Source: Verrucomicrobium sp. GAS474 (GTDB lineage Bacteria; Verrucomicrobiota; Verrucomicrobiia; Methylacidiphilales; GAS474). Taken from it: a stretch of DNA of 64,000 bases. The stretch is from positions 2,728,001 through 2,792,000 of the forward strand of contig NZ_LT629781.1 in assembly GCF_900105685.1 (NCBI RefSeq). Reading direction: 5' to 3'. Shown one piece after another: positions 61,793 through 64,000 of this stretch; the stretch's first letter is position 1, and each line of letters starts with the position of its first letter. The notes beneath the pieces are model-generated. The model was not told the origin of the DNA. It saw nothing but the letters and a program-made list of their open reading frames with translations, and made no database searches. The position numbers were made by a program, and so were the translations under genes.

Positions 61793-63088
61793 ATGAGTGC
61801 CGCCGCGCCCAGCGTCAGTGAAGTCGTCAACGAAGTCGAAAAGCACGTCGCCGAACTGTGCGTTACGGTGAAGGCGGCGGCGCGTGTCCTCGCGAACACG
61901 CCGAAGGACCAGATCGACCGCGCCCTCGGCTTCGTCGCCGAGGAACTGGACCAGGCCCGGGAGGCGATCTTTGCCGCGAACCGGAAGGACCTGGAGGCGG
62001 GCAAGGCCAAGGGCCTTTCCTCCGCGATGCTCGACCGCCTGGCGATCAAGGAGAAGACCCTCGCCGACATGATCGACGGCGTCCGGCAGGTGATCTCCCT
62101 TCCCAACCCCGTCGGGGAGACGCTGAAGGAATGGACGCAGCCCAACGGCATCGCGATCCGCAAGGTCCGGACGCCCCTCGGCGTCATCGGCATCATCTAC
62201 GAGTCCCGTCCCAACGTGACGATCGACGCCGCCGTCCTCTGCCTGAAGACCGGCAATGGCGTCGTCCTGCGCGGGGGGAGCGAGGCGTTCCACTCGAACC
62301 ACGCCTTGGCCACGGCTCTCCGCAAGGGCCTCGAACGGGGCGGCATTCCCGCCGACGCCGTCCGCGTCATCGGGACGGTCGACCGCCACGCCATCGCGGC
62401 TCTCTGCCGCCAGGACAAGACGGTCGACGTGTTGATCCCCCGGGGCGGCCACGGCCTCATCGAGGCGGTGGTGAAGGAGGCGCGGATGCCGGTCATCAAG
62501 CATTTCCACGGCGTCTGCTACGCCTACGTCCACCGGGACGCCGACCTCGGCATGGCCGAGGAGATCATCGTCAACGCCAAGGTGCAGCGCCCCAGCGCCT
62601 GCAACTCGATCGAGAACCTCCTCGTCGACCGCGCCGTCGCCGCGACCTTCATCCCCCGCATCGTCGCCCGCCTGCACAAGGAAAAGGTCGAGGTCCGGGG
62701 CGACGGGGAGACCCGCCAGCTCGGCGGCTCCGAGGTGAAGGAAGTGACCGAGGCCGACTGGACGACCGAATACCTCGACCTCATCCTCTCCGCCGCCGTA
62801 GTGGGCGACGAGAGCGAGGCGATCGCCCATATCGAACGGTACGGTTCGCACCATTCCGACGTGATCATCACGGAGGACGCAAAGGCTGCCGAGCGCTTCT
62901 TCCAGGAAATCGATTCGGCGACGGTCTATTGGAACGCCTCGACGCGGTTCACCGACGGCGCGCAGTTCGGCTTCGGCGCGGAGATCGGGATCAGCACGGA
63001 CAAGCTCCACGCGCGCGGGCCGATGGCCCTGGAGGAGCTGACCTCTTACAAGTATCTGATCACCGGCAACGGGCAGGTGCGGAAGTAG
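61793..63088 (+). CDS. proA: Gamma-glutamyl phosphate reductase
   Basis: A 431-residue enzyme for the second proline step, reducing the unstable product of ProB. Features: VRTPLGVIGIIYESRPNVTI, GGSEAFHSNHALA, PRGGHGLIEAVV, and the catalytic Cys in RPSACNSIENLLV. The length is normal for ProA. It follows proB immediately, so the two are co-transcribed. TATACT lies in the short gap (61777-61783) but no matching -35 was found. Confidence 0.95.
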   Translation: MSAAAPSVSEVVNEVEKHVAELCVTVKAAARVLANTPKDQIDRALGFVAEELDQAREAIFAANRKDLEAGKAKGLSSAMLDRLAIKEKTLADMIDGVRQVISLPNPVGETLKEWTQPNGIAIRKVRTPLGVIGIIYESRPNVTIDAAVLCLKTGNGVVLRGGSEAFHSNHALATALRKGLERGGIPADAVRVIGTVDRHAIAALCRQDKTVDVLIPRGGHGLIEAVVKEARMPVIKHFHGVCYAYVHRDADLGMAEEIIVNAKVQRPSACNSIENLLVDRAVAATFIPRIVARLHKEKVEVRGDGETRQLGGSEVKEVTEADWTTEYLDLILSAAVVGDESEAIAHIERYGSHHSDVIITEDAKAAERFFQEIDSATVYWNASTRFTDGAQFGFGAEIGISTDKLHARGPMALEELTSYKYLITGNGQVRK

Positions 63089-63117
63089 GGCGCTGGCCCC
63101 TTCGGGGCAGAGAGCTT

Positions 63118-64000
63118 CTACGCCGCCGCCAGCTTCGCCGCGCGGAGCCGTTCGGCTCCTTCGAGGAGGATTTTTTCCGTCATCGCCCAGCCGATGCAGG
63201 CATCGGTGATCGAGACGCCCGGCTTCAGCCCGGCGGGATTCGGGAAGGGCTGGTTGCCCTCGTTGATGTTGCTCTCGACCATGGCGCCGATGAGGTCGGG
63301 GCTGCCCTTCAGCTCGGCGCTCAGCTTCTGGTCGATGAGGGAGTTCCAGACGGTTTCCTGACGCTCGAATTTCTTTTCCGAATTGGCGTGGCTGCAGTCG
63401 ACCATGAGGCCGGGGGGGAGCTTCGCGGCGCGGAGCCGGGTGGCGGCGTCGGCGATGCTCTCGGGATCGAAGTTCGTCCGCTTATGGCCGCCGCGCAGGA
63501 TGATGTGGCCCCAGGGATTGCCCTTCGCGGAGACGACGGCGGTGCAGCCGTCCTGGTCGATTCCCAGGAAACTGTGCGGGTGCCGGGCCGACTGCATCGC
63601 GTCCATCGCGACCTGGAGGCTGCCGTCGGTGCCGTTCTTGAAGCCGATCGGCATGGAAAGGCCGCTCGCCATCTCGCGATGGGTCTGGGACTCGGTCGTC
63701 CGGGCGCCGATGGCGGCCCAGCTGACGATGTCCGAGGTGTATTGGGGGACGATGGGGTCGAGGAATTCGCTCGCCGTCGGTATCCCCATTTCGGTGATCT
63801 TCAGGAGGATTTCCCGGCCGAGGACGAGGCCCGCCTCCATGTCGTAGGTGCCGTTGAGATGGGGGTCGTTGATCAGGCCCTTCCAGCCGATGGTCGTCCG
63901 GGGCTTCTCGAAGTAGACCCGCATCAGGATGACGAAGACATCCTTCGTCGCTTCCTGGACCGCGCGGAGGCGGCGGGCGTAGTCGAAGGCGCTCTCGGGA
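63118..64000 (-). CDS. aroG: Class I DAHP synthase, 3' part, cut by the window edge
   Basis: The visible part carries [19 protein letters not shown], then [87 protein letters not shown] and [11 protein letters not shown], in the order of AroG/F/H enzymes that start aromatic amino acid synthesis. The frame continues upstream to the edge (for example [14 protein letters not shown]), so the start is outside the window. It converges on proA with 29 bases between, holding a short GCCCC/GGGGC hairpin. Confidence 0.9.
   Translation of the reverse strand, partial: PESAFDYARRLRAVQEATKDVFVILMRVYFEKPRTTIGWKGLINDPHLNGTYDMEAGLVLGREILLKITEMGIPTASEFLDPIVPQYTSDIVSWAAIGARTTESQTHREMASGLSMPIGFKNGTDGSLQVAMDAMQSARHPHSFLGIDQDGCTAVVSAKGNPWGHIILRGGHKRTNFDPESIADAATRLRAAKLPPGLMVDCSHANSEKKFERQETVWNSLIDQKLSAELKGSPDLIGAMVESNINEGNQPFPNPAGLKPGVSITDACIGWAMTEKILLEGAERLRAAKLAAA

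Overview
The window is a GC-rich, gene-dense bacterial chromosome segment with a mobile element at its left end. Gene content is Gram-negative: an outer-membrane lipoprotein set, LpoB-like and YcfL-like proteins, and a RegB/RegA pair. The mix of genes (ribBA-ribH with nusB-ftsY-ribD-ribE, a bS22/COX24-type mini-protein, DUF971, DUF2239, UMF1-type MFS) made me think of Verrucomicrobiota or a relative. That is an inference from gene content and style, not a proven assignment.

Region 1 (1 to about 10,000) is an integrative, mobilizable element. A tyrosine recombinase (8574-9881) sits next to a broken tRNA-Thr(CGU) gene, of which only the 5' half (9971-10008) is readable. On the minus strand, nine small-to-medium genes run from 8246 down to 863 and end at a strong intrinsic terminator (821-847). 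They include a MobC-like accessory protein, a putative three-histidine relaxase, a large multi-spanning membrane protein and several unknowns. Six successive junctions overlap by 1-4 bases. The left end of the window cuts an XRE-type regulator, and the other end of the element lies outside. No coupling ATPase or VirB4-like gene is visible, so the element is either mobilizable only or its transfer genes lie to the left.

Region 2 (10,100-26,990) is housekeeping. It holds a small ribbon-helix-helix protein, a DUF486 membrane protein, aconitase acnA, two overlapping membrane-protein genes, alaS, and then a riboflavin block (ribBA, ribH, ribD, ribE) with nusB and ftsY inside it. A lipoprotein trio follows: LpoB-like, COG3014-like and YcfL-like.

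Region 3 (26,944-41,612) holds tilS, two tandem secreted PAP2 phosphatases, an MFS transporter, DUF971, hemW, an EamA transporter and a DUF2239 gene with a consensus, apparently leaderless promoter. It continues with typA/bipA, a D-Ala-D-Ala carboxypeptidase, a long TPR protein, a 34-residue COX24/bS22-like ribosomal protein, hisG and a HIT hydrolase.

Region 4 (41,675-53,667) holds holA, a glycosyltransferase, prfB, an HAD phosphatase, the RegB/RegA redox two-component pair and a SWIM-SNF2 helicase. Region 5 (52,441-64,000) has a divergent pair of receiver-like proteins (one with an HD-GYP domain), a large secreted glycoside hydrolase behind an AT-rich leader, a PHP phosphatase, DUF192, a cyclic-nucleotide-binding protein, an MBL hydrolase, proB-proA, and the 3' part of a class I DAHP synthase cut by the right edge.

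Small genes shorter than 60 codons were added by reading the sequence directly: the XRE fragment, the RHH protein, a 53-codon ORF at 14303 and the bS22-like gene. The most unusual signals are the tightly coupled mobilization operon beside the split tRNA, the lysine-rich N-terminal tails shared by RibBA, HisG and ProB, the leaderless promoter with paired operators at DUF2239, and a hairpin placed immediately before the nusB start codon.
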